Below the pieces are notes generated by a model, which saw nothing but the letters and a program-made list of their open reading frames with translations, did not search any database and was not told the DNA's origin. This document shows positions 27,968 to 38,533 of a stretch of 64,000 nucleotides of DNA, one piece after another. The translations under genes were made by a program, and so were the position numbers. Source of the DNA: an uncultured Afifella sp. GTDB lineage: Bacteria; Pseudomonadota; Alphaproteobacteria; Rhizobiales; Afifellaceae. How positions within the stretch are numbered: position 1 is the stretch's first letter; each line of letters opens with the position of its first letter. The DNA is taken from the NCBI GenBank assembly GCA_947259045.1, contig CAMYKZ010000002.1, positions 1 to 64,000 of the forward strand. The letters are read 5' to 3'.

Positions 27968-28915
27968 TCACTGACAAAGCCTGTAACCGCCGCGCCGCAC
28001 GGCGAGATCAAAATGGAAATGGTCGGCATGGCTGGCGTTGGTCGTCGGTCCCAGTACCGTGGTGAAATAGGCGCAGGCGCCGCCGCGGACCGCCGCCTGA
28101 AACGCGCGCTGGTTTTTTGAACTGCCGGACCGGTCGGCGACCTTCTGGGTTTTGCCGCCGGGAAACCCAAACCCCATAACGTCGACGGCGTTGGCAAAGC
28201 CATGTTCGCTGATTTTTCCGGTCTTGCGGTTGTTGCGCCGGCGGCATTGATAAGACGTGGATATTTGCACCGATGGCGGCTTTTTCACGCCCAGATGCAA
28301 TTTCGCCGATGGTACGACCACCTCTTTCGACCAACGCGCCAAAGCCAGCGCCACTTCGCAGCGCACACGGATATCGCCGCTGACCTTCACCTGACGCGAC
28401 AGCGCGGTGAGTTTCAGCGGCCGCGGCCAGCCGCATTGACCGCTGCCCTTGATTGCCTTGGCAACCGTGAACCGCGCATTCAGCTTGCGCAGTTGCGCTT
28501 CGCACTGCTTCGCTGCTGCAAGAACAAAGACCGGCTTGGCCTGCTGAGGCGGCGCCGATTGTCCGGTTATTGCCGGTTTTACCGATTTTTCCGTCGGCCG
28601 GGATGCACCTGCTTCACCGGGTTTCGATGACCCTGCGACACCCGGCACCGCTCCCTTCGGTCTGGGAACCGGAATTGGGTAGCGGGTTTCCGCTGTAACT
28701 GCAGCCATTGTGTCGCCGTCAGCCGGCAACTTATCCGGTGAGGCGGACAACTTATCCGGCGAGGCGGACAATGGCGGATTGTCCGAAGCAGGCTCACCAG
28801 GCCCAGGAGAAAAGCGCTCCTGCACCGGTTTGACCCGCGGAACCGGCCCGGTCTGCTGGGCAAGACCGATTTCCGGCAGAAGAACCAGTACAGCAAGCAG
28901 CACCGACCCTTTCAT
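27968..28915 (-). CDS. Extensin-like exported cell-wall protein, first paralogue
   Basis: A 315-residue secreted protein starting MKGSVLLAVLVLLP with a signal peptide. A proline- and charge-rich linker of about 120 residues follows, then the extensin-like C-terminal domain (PF06904 type) from about residue 145. It has CGWPRPLKLTALS, CRRRNNRKTGKISEHGFANA, VDVMGF and the terminal HADHFHFDLAVRRGGYRLC, giving Zn-peptidase-like His/Asp residues and conserved cysteines. The fold relates to D,D-carboxypeptidases, so a peptidoglycan role is likely. The start ATG overlaps the stop of the L,D-transpeptidase gene by one base (TGATG), so the two are translationally coupled. A second copy lies at 30084-31019. 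Confidence 0.85.
   Translation of the reverse strand: MKGSVLLAVLVLLPEIGLAQQTGPVPRVKPVQERFSPGPGEPASDNPPLSASPDKLSASPDKLPADGDTMAAVTAETRYPIPVPRPKGAVPGVAGSSKPGEAGASRPTEKSVKPAITGQSAPPQQAKPVFVLAAAKQCEAQLRKLNARFTVAKAIKGSGQCGWPRPLKLTALSRQVKVSGDIRVRCEVALALARWSKEVVVPSAKLHLGVKKPPSVQISTSYQCRRRNNRKTGKISEHGFANAVDVMGFGFPGGKTQKVADRSGSSKNQRAFQAAVRGGACAYFTTVLGPTTNASHADHFHFDLAVRRGGYRLCQ
28727..28768. repeat. Tandem 21-bp repeat in the linker of the extensin-like gene
   Basis: Two adjacent 21-base copies (28727-28747, 28748-28768) differ at one base and encode SASPDKL twice in the disordered linker. The other paralogue lacks it. This is probably replication slippage in a linker that tolerates length change. Confidence 0.85.
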
Positions 28916-29982
28916 CAACGGTCAACGGCCTTGTTCTCGCCTCCGGTCTCGGAGAATTCCACGACGGTGCCCGGCGAAACCAGTCCGGCCAGTTCGTTGG
29001 CGTCCCAATTGGTCAACCGGACACAGCCGTGAGAATTGGCCTTGTCGATCAGCGAGGGTTCGGGCGTGCCATGAATGCCATAGGTGGGGGTCGACAGATC
29101 GATCCACATCGAGCCGACGGGTCCGTTAGGGCCAGGCGGCAGGGTCAGGGGCTCCGTATTGTCACCCTGCACGAAATTCACGTCAGGCCGGTAAGAGTAG
29201 GTCGGATCGGGTGCGATCGCCTTGACGGTATGGCTGCCGGATGGACTGGGATTGTCCCGGCTGCCCACCGTTGCCGGATAGACGGCAACGATCTTGCCGC
29301 TGTCATCCATAGCCCTGAGGATCCCGGCCTTCCCGTCAACCTCGATCTGCGAGACCTTGCGGTCGGTAATGTCCGAGCCCGTATCGGCGACCAGAAGGGG
29401 GCTTCCCGCCTTGGCGAAGTCGACGCCTTCATTCAAATATTCAAGAAGATCCACGTCCATGTGGAAACGCTCGGCAAGCATCTCCTCAACGCTGGTGTAT
29501 CCGAGCTCCGGCATCTCGGCGAGTTCGGTATAGTCTTCCGGCATCACGTCGACAAACGGACCGTCTATATCGTCTTGTGTCAGTACGTATTCCTGCACGA
29601 CGCCGTCGGCGTGCTGCTTCAGGCCCTCCCAGGTCGCCTCGTTGAAATCGCCGGAAGGCTCAAGGCCCGCGCTGTTCTGGAAGGCGGCAACCGCCTTGCC
29701 GACATTATTCCCGTTGTAACCGTCGATGACGCCGACTGAGTATCCTGCCCTATCCAATGCGATCTGCAGTCGAATGACAAATGGTGAAGGACCGGCTCCA
29801 TTATTGCGGTTTTGACTGTCTTTGCGGATCAATGCGCCAATTTCAGAAGGCGCGGCATTGTTGATCTTGTCTTTCTGGCTTCCGGCATCGGCATCGGCAT
29901 CGGCTTCGGCCGCAACTGAACTCCCGGCCAAAATGACAGACAGTCCGATGGCCCACGTCCATTTCAGCAATTCGTTTTTCAT
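28915..29982 (-). CDS. L,D-transpeptidase (YkuD) with peptidoglycan-binding domain
   Basis: A 355-residue exported protein. Residues 1-about 25 are a signal peptide ending SSVAAEA, followed by a short acidic Ala-Asp repeat. Residues about 65-120 form a peptidoglycan-binding type 1 domain (IRLQIALDRAGYSVGVIDG, VAAFQNSAGL). The C-terminal YkuD domain carries HGTPEPSLIDK and the catalytic SHGCVRLTNWDA motif with its cysteine. It should make 3-3 cross-links or attach proteins to peptidoglycan in the periplasm, important in Hyphomicrobiales cell walls. It is flanked by the two extensin-like genes and coupled to the downstream one. Confidence 0.92.
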   Translation of the reverse strand: MKNELLKWTWAIGLSVILAGSSVAAEADADADAGSQKDKINNAAPSEIGALIRKDSQNRNNGAGPSPFVIRLQIALDRAGYSVGVIDGYNGNNVGKAVAAFQNSAGLEPSGDFNEATWEGLKQHADGVVQEYVLTQDDIDGPFVDVMPEDYTELAEMPELGYTSVEEMLAERFHMDVDLLEYLNEGVDFAKAGSPLLVADTGSDITDRKVSQIEVDGKAGILRAMDDSGKIVAVYPATVGSRDNPSPSGSHTVKAIAPDPTYSYRPDVNFVQGDNTEPLTLPPGPNGPVGSMWIDLSTPTYGIHGTPEPSLIDKANSHGCVRLTNWDANELAGLVSPGTVVEFSETGGENKAVDR

Positions 29983-30083
29983 TCCAACCCTGCCGTTCTG
30001 CTAAGTTTCCAACCTGTTCTCAGCCGACAACGTTCGAAAATGAAATTCGTTCCCTCGCTCATCCGCGCCGACTGACCGGTGCA

Positions 30084-31019
30084 TCACTGGCAGAGGCGGT
30101 AACCGCCGCGCCGCACGGCCAGATCGAAATGGAAATGATCTGCATGACTGGCGTTGGTCATCGGTCCGAGCACGGTGGTGAAATAAGCGCACGAGCCGCC
30201 ACGGACAGCCGCCTGAAACGCGCGCTCGGCATTGGCGCTGCCGGATCTTACCGCGACATTGAAGATCTGGTCATCGGGGAACACGAACCCCATGACGTCG
30301 ACACCGTTGGCAAATGCATGTTCGCTCAATTTGCCGGTTTTGGCATTGTTGCGCCGGCGGCACTGGTATGACGTATCGATCCGAACAGCCTTCGGCGCCT
30401 TGCCAAGATGCAGTTTGGCGGACGGCACCATGACCTCTTTTGACCAGCGCGCCAGCGCAAGCGCCAATTCGCAGCGTACCCGGATATCACCCTTTATCTT
30501 TACATTGCGCGCCAGCGACGTCAGCTTCACCGCACGCGGCCAGCCGCACTGGCCATCGCCGGTGATCGGCCCGGTGACGGTGAATTTGGCATTCAGCTTG
30601 CGCAATTCGCGCTCACATTGTTTTGCCTTGGCGAGATCGAATGCCGGTTTGGCCTGTCTGACGGGTGCCGGCGGTTCTGGAGCCACCGGCGCAGGCAGGA
30701 CAGGGCGCGGTTCGGGCAATTTCTGTTCGGCCTGTTTCTCCAGAACCGGTTTTTCCGGCTGCTCCGTGCCGACCTGGTCTTCCTCAGGCAATTGTTCTTC
30801 GTCTGACGGCTGGTCCTGGTCGGTAACCGGCGCCAGGTCGATCACGACCGGTCTTGAATTTGGCAACGGCGGTCCGGCCGCATGGGCAATCGAACAAGCC
30901 AGCGTGAAACCGAGGACGGCTGCAGGCACCGCCGGCATCAATATCCCGACCCGAACGGCAGTCAGGCGCACGGACCCGCCCCCGCTGATGTTGATCCAAC
31001 CCGTCATCAACTGTCTCAT
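30084..31019 (-). CDS. Extensin-like exported cell-wall protein, second paralogue
   Basis: A 311-residue protein from the ATG at 31019; the frame extends upstream into the next gene but those codons are not credible. A long hydrophobic N-terminus ending AHAAGPP acts as a signal. A Glu/Pro-rich linker (about 50-110) is followed by an extensin-like domain nearly identical in layout to the first paralogue: CGWPRAVKLTSLA, CRRRNNAKTGKLSEHAFANG, VDVMGF, HADHFHFDLAVRRGGYRLC. The two genes end with almost the same residues, so they arose by duplication. It lies 101 bases upstream of the L,D-transpeptidase on the same strand. Confidence 0.85.
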   Translation of the reverse strand: MRQLMTGWINISGGGSVRLTAVRVGILMPAVPAAVLGFTLACSIAHAAGPPLPNSRPVVIDLAPVTDQDQPSDEEQLPEEDQVGTEQPEKPVLEKQAEQKLPEPRPVLPAPVAPEPPAPVRQAKPAFDLAKAKQCERELRKLNAKFTVTGPITGDGQCGWPRAVKLTSLARNVKIKGDIRVRCELALALARWSKEVMVPSAKLHLGKAPKAVRIDTSYQCRRRNNAKTGKLSEHAFANGVDVMGFVFPDDQIFNVAVRSGSANAERAFQAAVRGGSCAYFTTVLGPMTNASHADHFHFDLAVRRGGYRLCQ

Positions 31020-31063
31020 AACCGGCTTTGCACACGATGAAAATGTGTTTTGGCGTCCGCTGT

Positions 31064-31531
31064 CTATTGAGCGTCCATCGCGCCTTTTTCGATCATGTCG
31101 ATATCGATATCCTGCACGGTGCAGGACCCTGCCCATGCCTCTGCGCTCAGAGCTTTGCCCTTCGATGATCGGACGATCAGGGCAATCGGCTTGTCATCAT
31201 TCCAGTCCAGAGCGTAGGCGGCGTCTGCGTGTTTGAAATGCATTCCGGTGCCATTCATGTTGTTTCGCCCTCGGGCAGATCCGGTATCACCGGCGGCATT
31301 GTCGATCTGAAACGCCATCCCGCCGGCGCCGACTCCAACCGCAACGATCGTGAACGGGCTGTTTTCCGCCTCGCAAGGCTCGTCATCGCTGTCGGCTACC
31401 GCAGAGCACAGAACCATCTTGTCGAACCGGCAGACCTTCTCTGAGGAGATTGTTTTCGCTTCCGCGTGCGGAACTGCATTCGCGGCCAGCAGAACTGACA
31501 GGACGATCATCTGGACGTTCAGTTTCAGCAT
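31064..31531 (-). CDS. Small exported protein of unknown function
   Basis: A 155-residue protein with a clear signal peptide (MLKLNVQMIVLSVLLA... ending PHAEAKT) and a GAGGA ribosome site. The mature part has four cysteines (RFDKMVLCSAV region, EPCEAE, GSCTVQD), suggesting disulfides, and a compact alternating pattern. I recognise no family. It is the first gene of the cell-wall group, 45 bases before the second extensin-like gene, so it probably shares their transcript and compartment. Confidence 0.7.
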   Translation of the reverse strand: MLKLNVQMIVLSVLLAANAVPHAEAKTISSEKVCRFDKMVLCSAVADSDDEPCEAENSPFTIVAVGVGAGGMAFQIDNAAGDTGSARGRNNMNGTGMHFKHADAAYALDWNDDKPIALIVRSSKGKALSAEAWAGSCTVQDIDIDMIEKGAMDAQ

Positions 31532-31682
31532 TGTTCAATCCTCTTGCTGGCAAAGCATCTTCAGTCAGATGCAGGGTACCTGTTGCAAAAACAAGCTCAC
31601 ATGGTGAACGCGTCAAGTCAGGCATTTATTCAGTCAGACGGGCTGTGGAAACGTGCCGACGACCGGAAGATGTGCATCGGCG

Positions 31683-33356
31683 TCAGGTTCCCAGGATCCC
31701 CGGAAGCTTGAGACCGTTTTCGCGCGCGCAATCGATCGCCACCTCATAACCGGCATCGGCGTGGCGCATGACGCCGGTTGCCGGATCATTCCACAACACC
31801 CGCTCCAGCCGGCGGGCGGCATCAGCCGTGCCGTCGGCGCAGATCACCATGCCGGAATGCTGAGAGTATCCCATTCCGACTCCGCCGCCGTGATGCAGCG
31901 AGACCCAGGTCGCCCCGGAGGCGCAGTTGAGCAGCGCATTGAGCAGCGGCCAGTCGGAGACGGCGTCGGAACCGTCCTTCATGGCTTCCGTCTCCCGGTT
32001 TGGCGAGGCCACAGAGCCGGAATCCAGATGATCTCGGCCAATCACCACGGGCGCCTTCAGTTCCCCACTGGCAACCATGTCGTTGAACGCCAGCCCGAGC
32101 CGGTGGCGCTGGCCCAGCCCGACCCAGCATATGCGCGCCGGCAGGCCCTGAAACGCGATCCGCTCTCGCGCCATGTCGAGCCAATGGTGCAGATGCGGAT
32201 CGTCGGGAATCATTTCCTTCACTTTGGCATCGGTGCGGTAAATGTCCTCCGGATCGCCGGAGAGCGCGGCCCAGCGGAACGGCCCGATGCCGCGGCAGAA
32301 CAGCGGGCGGACATAGGCGGGTACGAAACCGGGAAAATCGAAGGCGTTTTCAAGCCCCTCATCAAAAGCGACCTGACGGATATTATTGCCGTAATCGAGT
32401 GTCGGGATGTCGGCATTCCAGAAATCCAGCATCGCCTGCACATGCACCTTCATGGAGGCGCGGGCGGCCTTCTCCACGGACTTGGGATCGCTCTCGCGCT
32501 TTTCGCGCCATTCGGCTACTGTCCAGCCCTGCGGAAGATAACCGTTGACCGGGTCATGCGCCGACGTCTGATCGGTGACGATATCCGGCCGGACACCGCG
32601 CGCGACCAGTTCAGCAAAGATATCGGCGGCATTGCCGAGCAGTCCAACGGAACGGGCTTCGCCGGCTTGTGTCCACTGGTCGATCAGCGCCAACGCCTCA
32701 TCGAGGCCAGTTGCCTTTTCATCGACATAACGGGTGCGAAGCCGGAAATCGATATGGTCCTCATCGCACTCAACCGCCAGGCAGCAGGCACCGGCCATGA
32801 CGGCTGCCAGCGGCTGCGCGCCGCCCATGCCGCCCAGCCCGCCGGTGAGGATCCACTTGCCGGTCAGATCGCCATCATAATGCTGGCGGCCGGCCTCCAT
32901 GAACGTCTCGTATGTTCCCTGAACGATGCCCTGGGTACCGATATAGATCCACGATCCGGCGGTCATCTGGCCGTACATCATCAGACCCTTGCGATCCAGT
33001 TCGCTGAAATGATCCCAATTGGCCCAGTGCGGCACCAGGTTGGAATTGGCGATCAGCACGCGCGGCGCGTCGGCATGAGTGCGGAATACGCCAACTGGCT
33101 TTCCGGACTGGACCAGCAGCGTTTCGTCCTCTTCCAGCGTCTTCAGGCTGGCGACGATAGTGTCGAAATCTTTCCAGGTGCGGGCGGCGCGGCCGATGCC
33201 GCCATAAACCACGAGCTCGTGCGGGTTTTCCGCCACTTCCGCGTCGAGATTGTTCATCAGCATGCGCAGCGGCGCTTCCGTCGTCCAGTATTTTGCATTC
33301 AGCCGATCGCCACGCGGCGCCCGGACTTCGCGGATATTCTTTCGCGGATCACTCAT
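31683..33356 (-). CDS. hutU: Urocanate hydratase
   Basis: A 557-residue enzyme that hydrates urocanate to imidazolonepropionate with bound NAD+. It has the family landmarks [14 protein letters not shown] near the N-terminus, the NAD-binding [32 protein letters not shown], and the active-site region [15 protein letters not shown]. The length is typical. The start overlaps the hutH stop by four bases (ATGA). It is the last gene of the leftward hutIHU operon. Confidence 0.98.
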   Translation of the reverse strand: MSDPRKNIREVRAPRGDRLNAKYWTTEAPLRMLMNNLDAEVAENPHELVVYGGIGRAARTWKDFDTIVASLKTLEEDETLLVQSGKPVGVFRTHADAPRVLIANSNLVPHWANWDHFSELDRKGLMMYGQMTAGSWIYIGTQGIVQGTYETFMEAGRQHYDGDLTGKWILTGGLGGMGGAQPLAAVMAGACCLAVECDEDHIDFRLRTRYVDEKATGLDEALALIDQWTQAGEARSVGLLGNAADIFAELVARGVRPDIVTDQTSAHDPVNGYLPQGWTVAEWREKRESDPKSVEKAARASMKVHVQAMLDFWNADIPTLDYGNNIRQVAFDEGLENAFDFPGFVPAYVRPLFCRGIGPFRWAALSGDPEDIYRTDAKVKEMIPDDPHLHHWLDMARERIAFQGLPARICWVGLGQRHRLGLAFNDMVASGELKAPVVIGRDHLDSGSVASPNRETEAMKDGSDAVSDWPLLNALLNCASGATWVSLHHGGGVGMGYSQHSGMVICADGTADAARRLERVLWNDPATGVMRHADAGYEVAIDCARENGLKLPGILGT

Positions 33357-34897
33357 GATGGAACCTCTTTCATTACGGCAAACAGGTCGCCTCCAACTGC
33401 GTCAATCAATGCGCCCGAAGCAACCAGTTGCCTCGCCGCCTCGATATCATCGGCCATGTACCGGTCGCCTGCCAGCGAGAGAATTTCGGAGCGGACGGCG
33501 GCCATGGCACGCTGGAGCCGGCCGCTGGTCTTTAACGGTGCGCGAAATTCCACGCCCTGTGCAGCGGTCATCGTCTCGATGGCCACAATACCGGTCAGAT
33601 TTGCGTTCATGTCCATCAGCCGCCGTGCGCCGTGACAGGCCATTGAAACATGATCTTCCTGATTGGCGGAGGTCGGCGTGGAATCGACCGAACAGGGCGC
33701 CGCCCGCTGCTTGTTTTCAGACATCAGCGCCGCTGCCGTGACTTCTGCAATCATGAAGCCGGAATTGACGCCGGGATCGGGGCTCAGAAATGCCGGCAAC
33801 CCGAAACTCAATGTCGGATCGACCATCAGCGCAATCCGGCGCTGGGCGATGGAACCGATCTCGGCAATTGCCAACGCCAGTTGATCGGCCGCGAAGGCGA
33901 CCGGTTCGGCATGGAAATTACCGCCTGACAGGATAGACCCGTCGTCGAACACCAATGGGTTGTCTGTCGCCGCATTGGCTTCGATCTCCAGCGTCCGGCC
34001 GACCTGGCGCAGCAGGTCGATGCAGGCGCCCATCACCTGGGGCTGGCAACGGATGCAATAGGGATCCTGCACCCGGTCGTCATGCTCGCGGTGGCTTTCG
34101 CGGATTTCGGATCCGGAAAGAAGCGATTGCAGGATTGCTGCCGTGTCGATCTGGCCGCGGTGGCCGCGCACCTGATGGATTTCCGGACGGAACGGCGCCG
34201 ACGACCCCATCGCCGCATCGGTAGAGAGTGCACCCGATATCAGCGCACCGTGACCGATGCGCCAGACGTCGAACAGTGCCGCCAGGGCGAACGCGGTGGA
34301 AACCTGTGTCCCGTTGATCAGACCAAGCCCCTCTTTCGGTCCAAGCGTGACTGGAGCAAGGCCGGCGGCCTTGAGGGCATCGCCGCCGGGCATTGTGTCT
34401 CCGCCAAATTGCGCCTTTCCCTCGCCGATCATCACCGCACTCATATGCGCCAGCGGCGCCAGATCGCCCGACGCGCCGACGGAGCCCTGGGCGGGAATGA
34501 CCGGAATGACACCGAGCGCCAGCATCGCCTGCATCAGTTCGGCCACCTGCAAACGAACGCCGGAGACACCGCGGCCAAGCGACAGCAGCTTCAGGACCAT
34601 GGTCAGGCGAACGATCCGCTCCGGAATCGGGTCTCCGGTTCCGGCGCAATGTGACAGGATCAGGTTGCGCTGCAGCGCTTCCGTCTGATCGGCGGCAATC
34701 CTTGTATTGGCGAGTTTGCCGAAGCCGGTATTCACGCCATAGACCGGCGCGTTGCCGCCGGCCGCGCGTCTGATCGTCTCCGCTGATGCAGCCATGGCCG
34801 GGTGGCAACCTGGATCCAGCGTGGCCGAACCGTCATTGCGGTAGATCGTCTCAAGCTCCGCCAGGGTCGTCCGCCCGGGTTTGAGTGCCAGGTTCAT
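33353..34897 (-). CDS. hutH: Histidine ammonia-lyase
   Basis: A 514-residue enzyme that eliminates ammonia from L-histidine to give urocanate. The self-forming MIO cofactor triad Ala142-Ser143-Gly144 lies in [15 protein letters not shown], with Ser143 matching Pseudomonas numbering. Other features are [17 protein letters not shown] with the catalytic tyrosine and [14 protein letters not shown] good GGAGG ribosome site precedes the ATG even though it overlaps the hutI stop by four bases. Confidence 0.98.
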   Translation of the reverse strand: MNLALKPGRTTLAELETIYRNDGSATLDPGCHPAMAASAETIRRAAGGNAPVYGVNTGFGKLANTRIAADQTEALQRNLILSHCAGTGDPIPERIVRLTMVLKLLSLGRGVSGVRLQVAELMQAMLALGVIPVIPAQGSVGASGDLAPLAHMSAVMIGEGKAQFGGDTMPGGDALKAAGLAPVTLGPKEGLGLINGTQVSTAFALAALFDVWRIGHGALISGALSTDAAMGSSAPFRPEIHQVRGHRGQIDTAAILQSLLSGSEIRESHREHDDRVQDPYCIRCQPQVMGACIDLLRQVGRTLEIEANAATDNPLVFDDGSILSGGNFHAEPVAFAADQLALAIAEIGSIAQRRIALMVDPTLSFGLPAFLSPDPGVNSGFMIAEVTAAALMSENKQRAAPCSVDSTPTSANQEDHVSMACHGARRLMDMNANLTGIVAIETMTAAQGVEFRAPLKTSGRLQRAMAAVRSEILSLAGDRYMADDIEAARQLVASGALIDAVGGDLFAVMKEVPS

Positions 34898-36096
34898 GAT
34901 CGTCCTCCGACAATGCGTTGATGAATTGGATTAAATCCGATGCGATAGGCCAGTTCGGCCGGGTGTTCGACATTCCAGATCGCCAGATCAGCCCGCATGC
35001 CCGGCGCGACGAAACCGCGATCGTTCAGCCCCAGCGCCCGCGCGGCATTTCGGGTAACGCCGGAAAGCGCCTCCTGCGGCGTCATCCGAAACAGGGTGCA
35101 GGCCATGTTCATGGTCAGAAGCAGGGATGCCAGCGGCGACGAGCCGGGATTGCAGTCGGTGGCAATCGCCATCGGCACGCCGGCCTTGCGCAAGGCCCCG
35201 ATCGGCGGCAACCGGGTTTCCCGCAAGGTGTAGAAGGCGCCGGGCAGAAGGACCGCTGATGTGCCCGCCTGCGCCATGGCGGCAATCCCGTCATCATCCA
35301 GATATTCCAGATGGTCGGCTGACAGCGCGCCATAGGATGCTGCCAGTTTGGCGCCGCCCAGGTTGGAAAGCTGCTCGGCGTGAAGCTTGACCGGCAACCG
35401 GAGAGATTTCGCATGGTCGAACACACGCGCAATCTGGTCCGTCGAAAACGCAATGCCCTCGCAAAAGCCGTCGACGGCGTCGACCAGCCCTTCGGCATGG
35501 GCGGCGTCAAGCGCCGGGATGCATACCTGGTCTATATAGGCGTCGGCGCTGCCGGCATATTCCGGCGGGATCGCATGGGCGCCCAGGAACGATGTGCGGA
35601 TATCGATCGGTCGTTCCGCACCGATCCGGCGCGCAACGCGTAACATGCGCAGCTCCGTTTCGATATCGAGGCCATAACCGGACTTGACCTCGACGGTCGC
35701 CACGCCTTCGGCAATCATCGCATCGATGCGCGTCAGTGCGCCCGCCAGCAGCTCCGCTTCTGTCGCCGACCGGGTTGCGCTGACGGTTGAAACGATGCCA
35801 CCGCCGGCCCGGGCAACCTCTTCGTAGGTGGCACCCTGCAAGCGCATTTCGAACTCCTGCGCCCGGTTGCCGCCGAACACGATATGGCTGTGGCAATCGA
35901 TCAGTGCCGGGGTGATCAGGCGGCCGTCACATTGGATTGTCCGGCGCGCGGCCGGCGCATCCGCCGCCTCGCCAATCCAGCGGATTTCGCTGCCACGGAT
36001 GCCAACAGCGCCGCTATCGAGGAGGCCATAGGATTCGCCTGAATTCATCGTTGCGACACGGGCAGAGGTCAGAAGAAGATCGATTTCAGCCGGCAT
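34894..36096 (-). CDS. hutI: Imidazolonepropionase
   Basis: A 400-residue amidohydrolase from the ATG at 36096 (MPAEIDLL); the frame extends back through the operator into hutF but those codons are noncoding. It opens the imidazolone ring to formimidoylglutamate. Metal and catalytic residues sit in [35 protein letters not shown] and ATDCNPGSS. It is first in the leftward hut operon, and the intergenic operator to its right controls it together with hutF. Confidence 0.97.
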   Translation of the reverse strand: MPAEIDLLLTSARVATMNSGESYGLLDSGAVGIRGSEIRWIGEAADAPAARRTIQCDGRLITPALIDCHSHIVFGGNRAQEFEMRLQGATYEEVARAGGGIVSTVSATRSATEAELLAGALTRIDAMIAEGVATVEVKSGYGLDIETELRMLRVARRIGAERPIDIRTSFLGAHAIPPEYAGSADAYIDQVCIPALDAAHAEGLVDAVDGFCEGIAFSTDQIARVFDHAKSLRLPVKLHAEQLSNLGGAKLAASYGALSADHLEYLDDDGIAAMAQAGTSAVLLPGAFYTLRETRLPPIGALRKAGVPMAIATDCNPGSSPLASLLLTMNMACTLFRMTPQEALSGVTRNAARALGLNDRGFVAPGMRADLAIWNVEHPAELAYRIGFNPIHQRIVGGRS

Positions 36097-36135
36097 TTTC
36101 ACTCCGTCAGGCTGGTGGGACTTCTCAAGTTTTAT

Positions 36136-36155
36136 TATTATGTATATACATAATA
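36136..36155. promoter_or_regulatory. HutC operator in the hutI-hutF divergent promoter
   Basis: A perfect 20-base palindrome centred at 36145/36146, with core ATGTATATACAT, lies between the divergent starts at 36096 and 36182. The core contains TGTATATACA, the known HutC recognition sequence in Pseudomonas and Brucella. The stretch is AT-rich unlike its surroundings. A repressor bound here would block both operons until urocanate is present. Confidence 0.85.
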
Positions 36156-36181
36156 TGCAAACGCAATTTGTGAGTTGTCCG

Positions 36182-37537
36182 ATGCCCAGACTGAACTTTG
36201 CCAATATCCTGTTGCCGGAAGGCTGGTCGCGCAACGTGACCGTGGAAATCGACGCCGGCGGAATGATCGAAGACGTGAAACCGGATATGACCATCAGTGC
36301 GTTTGACGGCCGGGTCGCCGTGCCGGGCATGGCCAATCTGCACAGTCATGCCTTTCAGCGCGCCATGGCCGGATTTGGCGAATGGCGCGGCGCGGCCTCC
36401 GATGACAGCTTCTGGACCTGGCGTGATGTCATGTACCGGTTTCTTGAGCGTCTCGACCCCGGCCATGTGCAGGCCATCGCAAGCCAGCTTTATATCGAGA
36501 TGATCGAAGCCGGATTTACTGCCGTCGGCGAATTCCACTATCTGCACCATCAGCCGGACGGCACGCCCTATGACAATTTTGCGGAAATGGCTGAGCGGAT
36601 ATTCAGCGCTTCACAAACCACCGGCATCGGCCTGACACTGTTGCCGGTCTATTACGATTATGGCGGTTTCGGCGCGGCTCCGGTCGGCGGCGCGCAAAAG
36701 CGTTTTGCCAACGACCCGGAACGGTTTTTGCGGTTGCGCGACGATTGCCGGGCCCTGGTGCGAGATTGCCCGCGCACTGTCGTCGGCGCGGCGCCCCACT
36801 CCTTGCGTGCAGTGACGCCGGACAGCCTCGCTCAGATGGTCAGCGAATGCACCGGCGGTCCGCTGCATATCCATGTGGCCGAGCAGGTTCGCGAAGTCGA
36901 TGAGTGCCGGGCGGCACTTGGAACCACACCCGTCGATTGGCTGCTCGAGCATCATCAGCTTGACGAAAGCTGGTGCCTGATTCACGCCACCCACATGACG
37001 GACCATGAGACCGCCCGGCTGGCCGCCAGTGGCGCAGTCGCCGGGCTTTGCCCGATCACCGAGGCCAATCTCGGCGACGGTATCTTCAACGGCGTCAGCT
37101 TTCACGAAGCCGGCGGCCATTTCGGCATCGGTTCCGACAGCAATGTCCGTATCGATGTGGCGGAGGAACTGCGGTCTCTTGAATACAGCCAGAGGCTGCG
37201 CGACCGGGCGCGTAACCGGATCTCGGCCTCAGGCTCTGCCAATGGCCGCTCTTTGCACGATGCGGCTGCCCGCGGCGGCGCACGCGCCCTCGCCCAGCCA
37301 ATGGGCCGGATCGCGCCGGGACATTGGTGCGATCTGGTAAGCCTGAACGAGAATCATCCATCCCTTGCCGGCAAAAGCAACGATGACTGGCTGAACAGCT
37401 GGATCTTTTCAGGCGACAAAAACTGCGTCGACGATGTCTGGATCAGCGGGCGGCATATCGTGCGTGGCGGTCAGCATGTGGCCCGCGAGGCGAGTGCAAA
37501 TGAATTCCGCAAAACCATGGATGCACTGCGTGCCTGA
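36182..37537 (+). CDS. hutF: Formimidoylglutamate deiminase
   Basis: A 451-residue amidohydrolase from the ATG at 36182 (MPRLNFAN); an ATG at 36140 lies inside the operator and is unlikely. It converts N-formimidoyl-L-glutamate to N-formylglutamate and ammonia. Zinc-site features are [30 protein letters not shown] and GSDSNVRID. Its presence means this organism uses the five-step histidine pathway, which needs a deformylase (HutG) to release formate. The stop is followed by one base and then hutC. Confidence 0.95.
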   Translation: MPRLNFANILLPEGWSRNVTVEIDAGGMIEDVKPDMTISAFDGRVAVPGMANLHSHAFQRAMAGFGEWRGAASDDSFWTWRDVMYRFLERLDPGHVQAIASQLYIEMIEAGFTAVGEFHYLHHQPDGTPYDNFAEMAERIFSASQTTGIGLTLLPVYYDYGGFGAAPVGGAQKRFANDPERFLRLRDDCRALVRDCPRTVVGAAPHSLRAVTPDSLAQMVSECTGGPLHIHVAEQVREVDECRAALGTTPVDWLLEHHQLDESWCLIHATHMTDHETARLAASGAVAGLCPITEANLGDGIFNGVSFHEAGGHFGIGSDSNVRIDVAEELRSLEYSQRLRDRARNRISASGSANGRSLHDAAARGGARALAQPMGRIAPGHWCDLVSLNENHPSLAGKSNDDWLNSWIFSGDKNCVDDVWISGRHIVRGGQHVAREASANEFRKTMDALRA

Positions 37538-37538
37538 C

Positions 37539-38261
37539 ATGCCGATAACACTCGACGGCGACGGACCGCTGCATGAGCAGATCCGCAAGGCCTTTGCGCG
37601 CAAGATCTCAGCCCGTGATCTGAAACCCGGCGATCGCCTGCCCTTCGAACATGAGCTTGTGCGCAGCCTGAACACGTCGCGCATGACGGTCAGCCGGGCG
37701 CTGCAGGCTCTGGCCGAGGACGGGTTGATCGTCCGCAGACGCAAGGCCGGCAGTTTCGTGGCCGAACAGACCGCCTTTGAAACGCCGGTCACCATTCACG
37801 TACCGCGCAATCAGATCGAGGCCGCTGGCAAGCGGTATGGTTATAAACGTCTGTCAAAAGCGAAGATGACACCCGTGAGCCAGGGCTCGGCAAATCATGT
37901 GCTGCACCTGGTGTGCCTGCATACGGCAGATGAGAAACCCGTCCTGCTGGAGAAACGCTGGATCAATCTTGATGCGGTGCCTGCCGCAGCTGACGAAACA
38001 TTCAAAGGCCTGCCGCCTGGAGAATGGCTTTTGCGCAATGTGCCGTGGAACGAGGCGGAGCACACGATTTCTGCAATAGGCGCAGATGAGGAAACCGCCA
38101 CCTGTTTGCAGATCAAGCCCGGAACCGCCTGCCTGAAAGTCGACCGGCGGACATGGAGCGGCGACGCCTCCATTACCCATGTCAGCCTGATATACCCCGG
38201 CGACCAGATGAAGCTCGCTGGACAGTACCGGCCCGGTCAGCAAGCCCTTTCTGCGCCATGA
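37539..38261 (+). CDS. hutC: Histidine utilisation repressor (GntR/HutC family)
   Basis: A 240-residue regulator from the ATG at 37539, one base after hutF. The N-terminal GntR winged helix contains LHEQIRKAF, LPFEHELVRSLNTSRMTVSR and LQALAEDGLIVRRRKAGSFV. Residues about 90-235 form a UTRA ligand-binding domain (ENWL-type region PPGEWLLRNVPWNEAEH, ending SLIYPGDQMKLAG), which binds urocanate in known HutC proteins. It represses through the palindrome between hutI and hutF and is part of the operon it controls. Confidence 0.95.
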   Translation: MPITLDGDGPLHEQIRKAFARKISARDLKPGDRLPFEHELVRSLNTSRMTVSRALQALAEDGLIVRRRKAGSFVAEQTAFETPVTIHVPRNQIEAAGKRYGYKRLSKAKMTPVSQGSANHVLHLVCLHTADEKPVLLEKRWINLDAVPAAADETFKGLPPGEWLLRNVPWNEAEHTISAIGADEETATCLQIKPGTACLKVDRRTWSGDASITHVSLIYPGDQMKLAGQYRPGQQALSAP

Positions 38262-38533
38262 ACATTGCCGGATTTCCGTCGCGCCACTGCGCTTTAACAG
38301 ACATCGCCACCCATCCCGGCCGGGTCTGAAATGTGCGGGAATCGTTGATCCGCGCCGGGCTCCACCCGGTTGCTTATGATGGCCTGCGATCGGACAACAG
38401 AAGACCGCCGTTTCACAACAGGCTTGAGTGAATTGCAATTCTCGGGCAGGTTCACGCCCTTACCGTCACTGAGGAAATAGGGAGCGACTGTCTTTCGAAT
38501 TCATTTTGTACCAACCGAGTGGGGAGAGAAAAC

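Noticed and set aside
28727-28768. Short repeats as a CRISPR-like or regulatory array
   Set aside because: There are only two 21-bp copies in frame within a coding linker, with no spacers.
31653-33635. 660-codon rightward frame opposite hutU
   Set aside because: It is an antisense shadow; hutU on the minus strand is unambiguous.
38262-38533. Small gene between hutC and the binding-protein gene
   Set aside because: No frame has a credible start and ribosome site; the stretch most likely contains a promoter.
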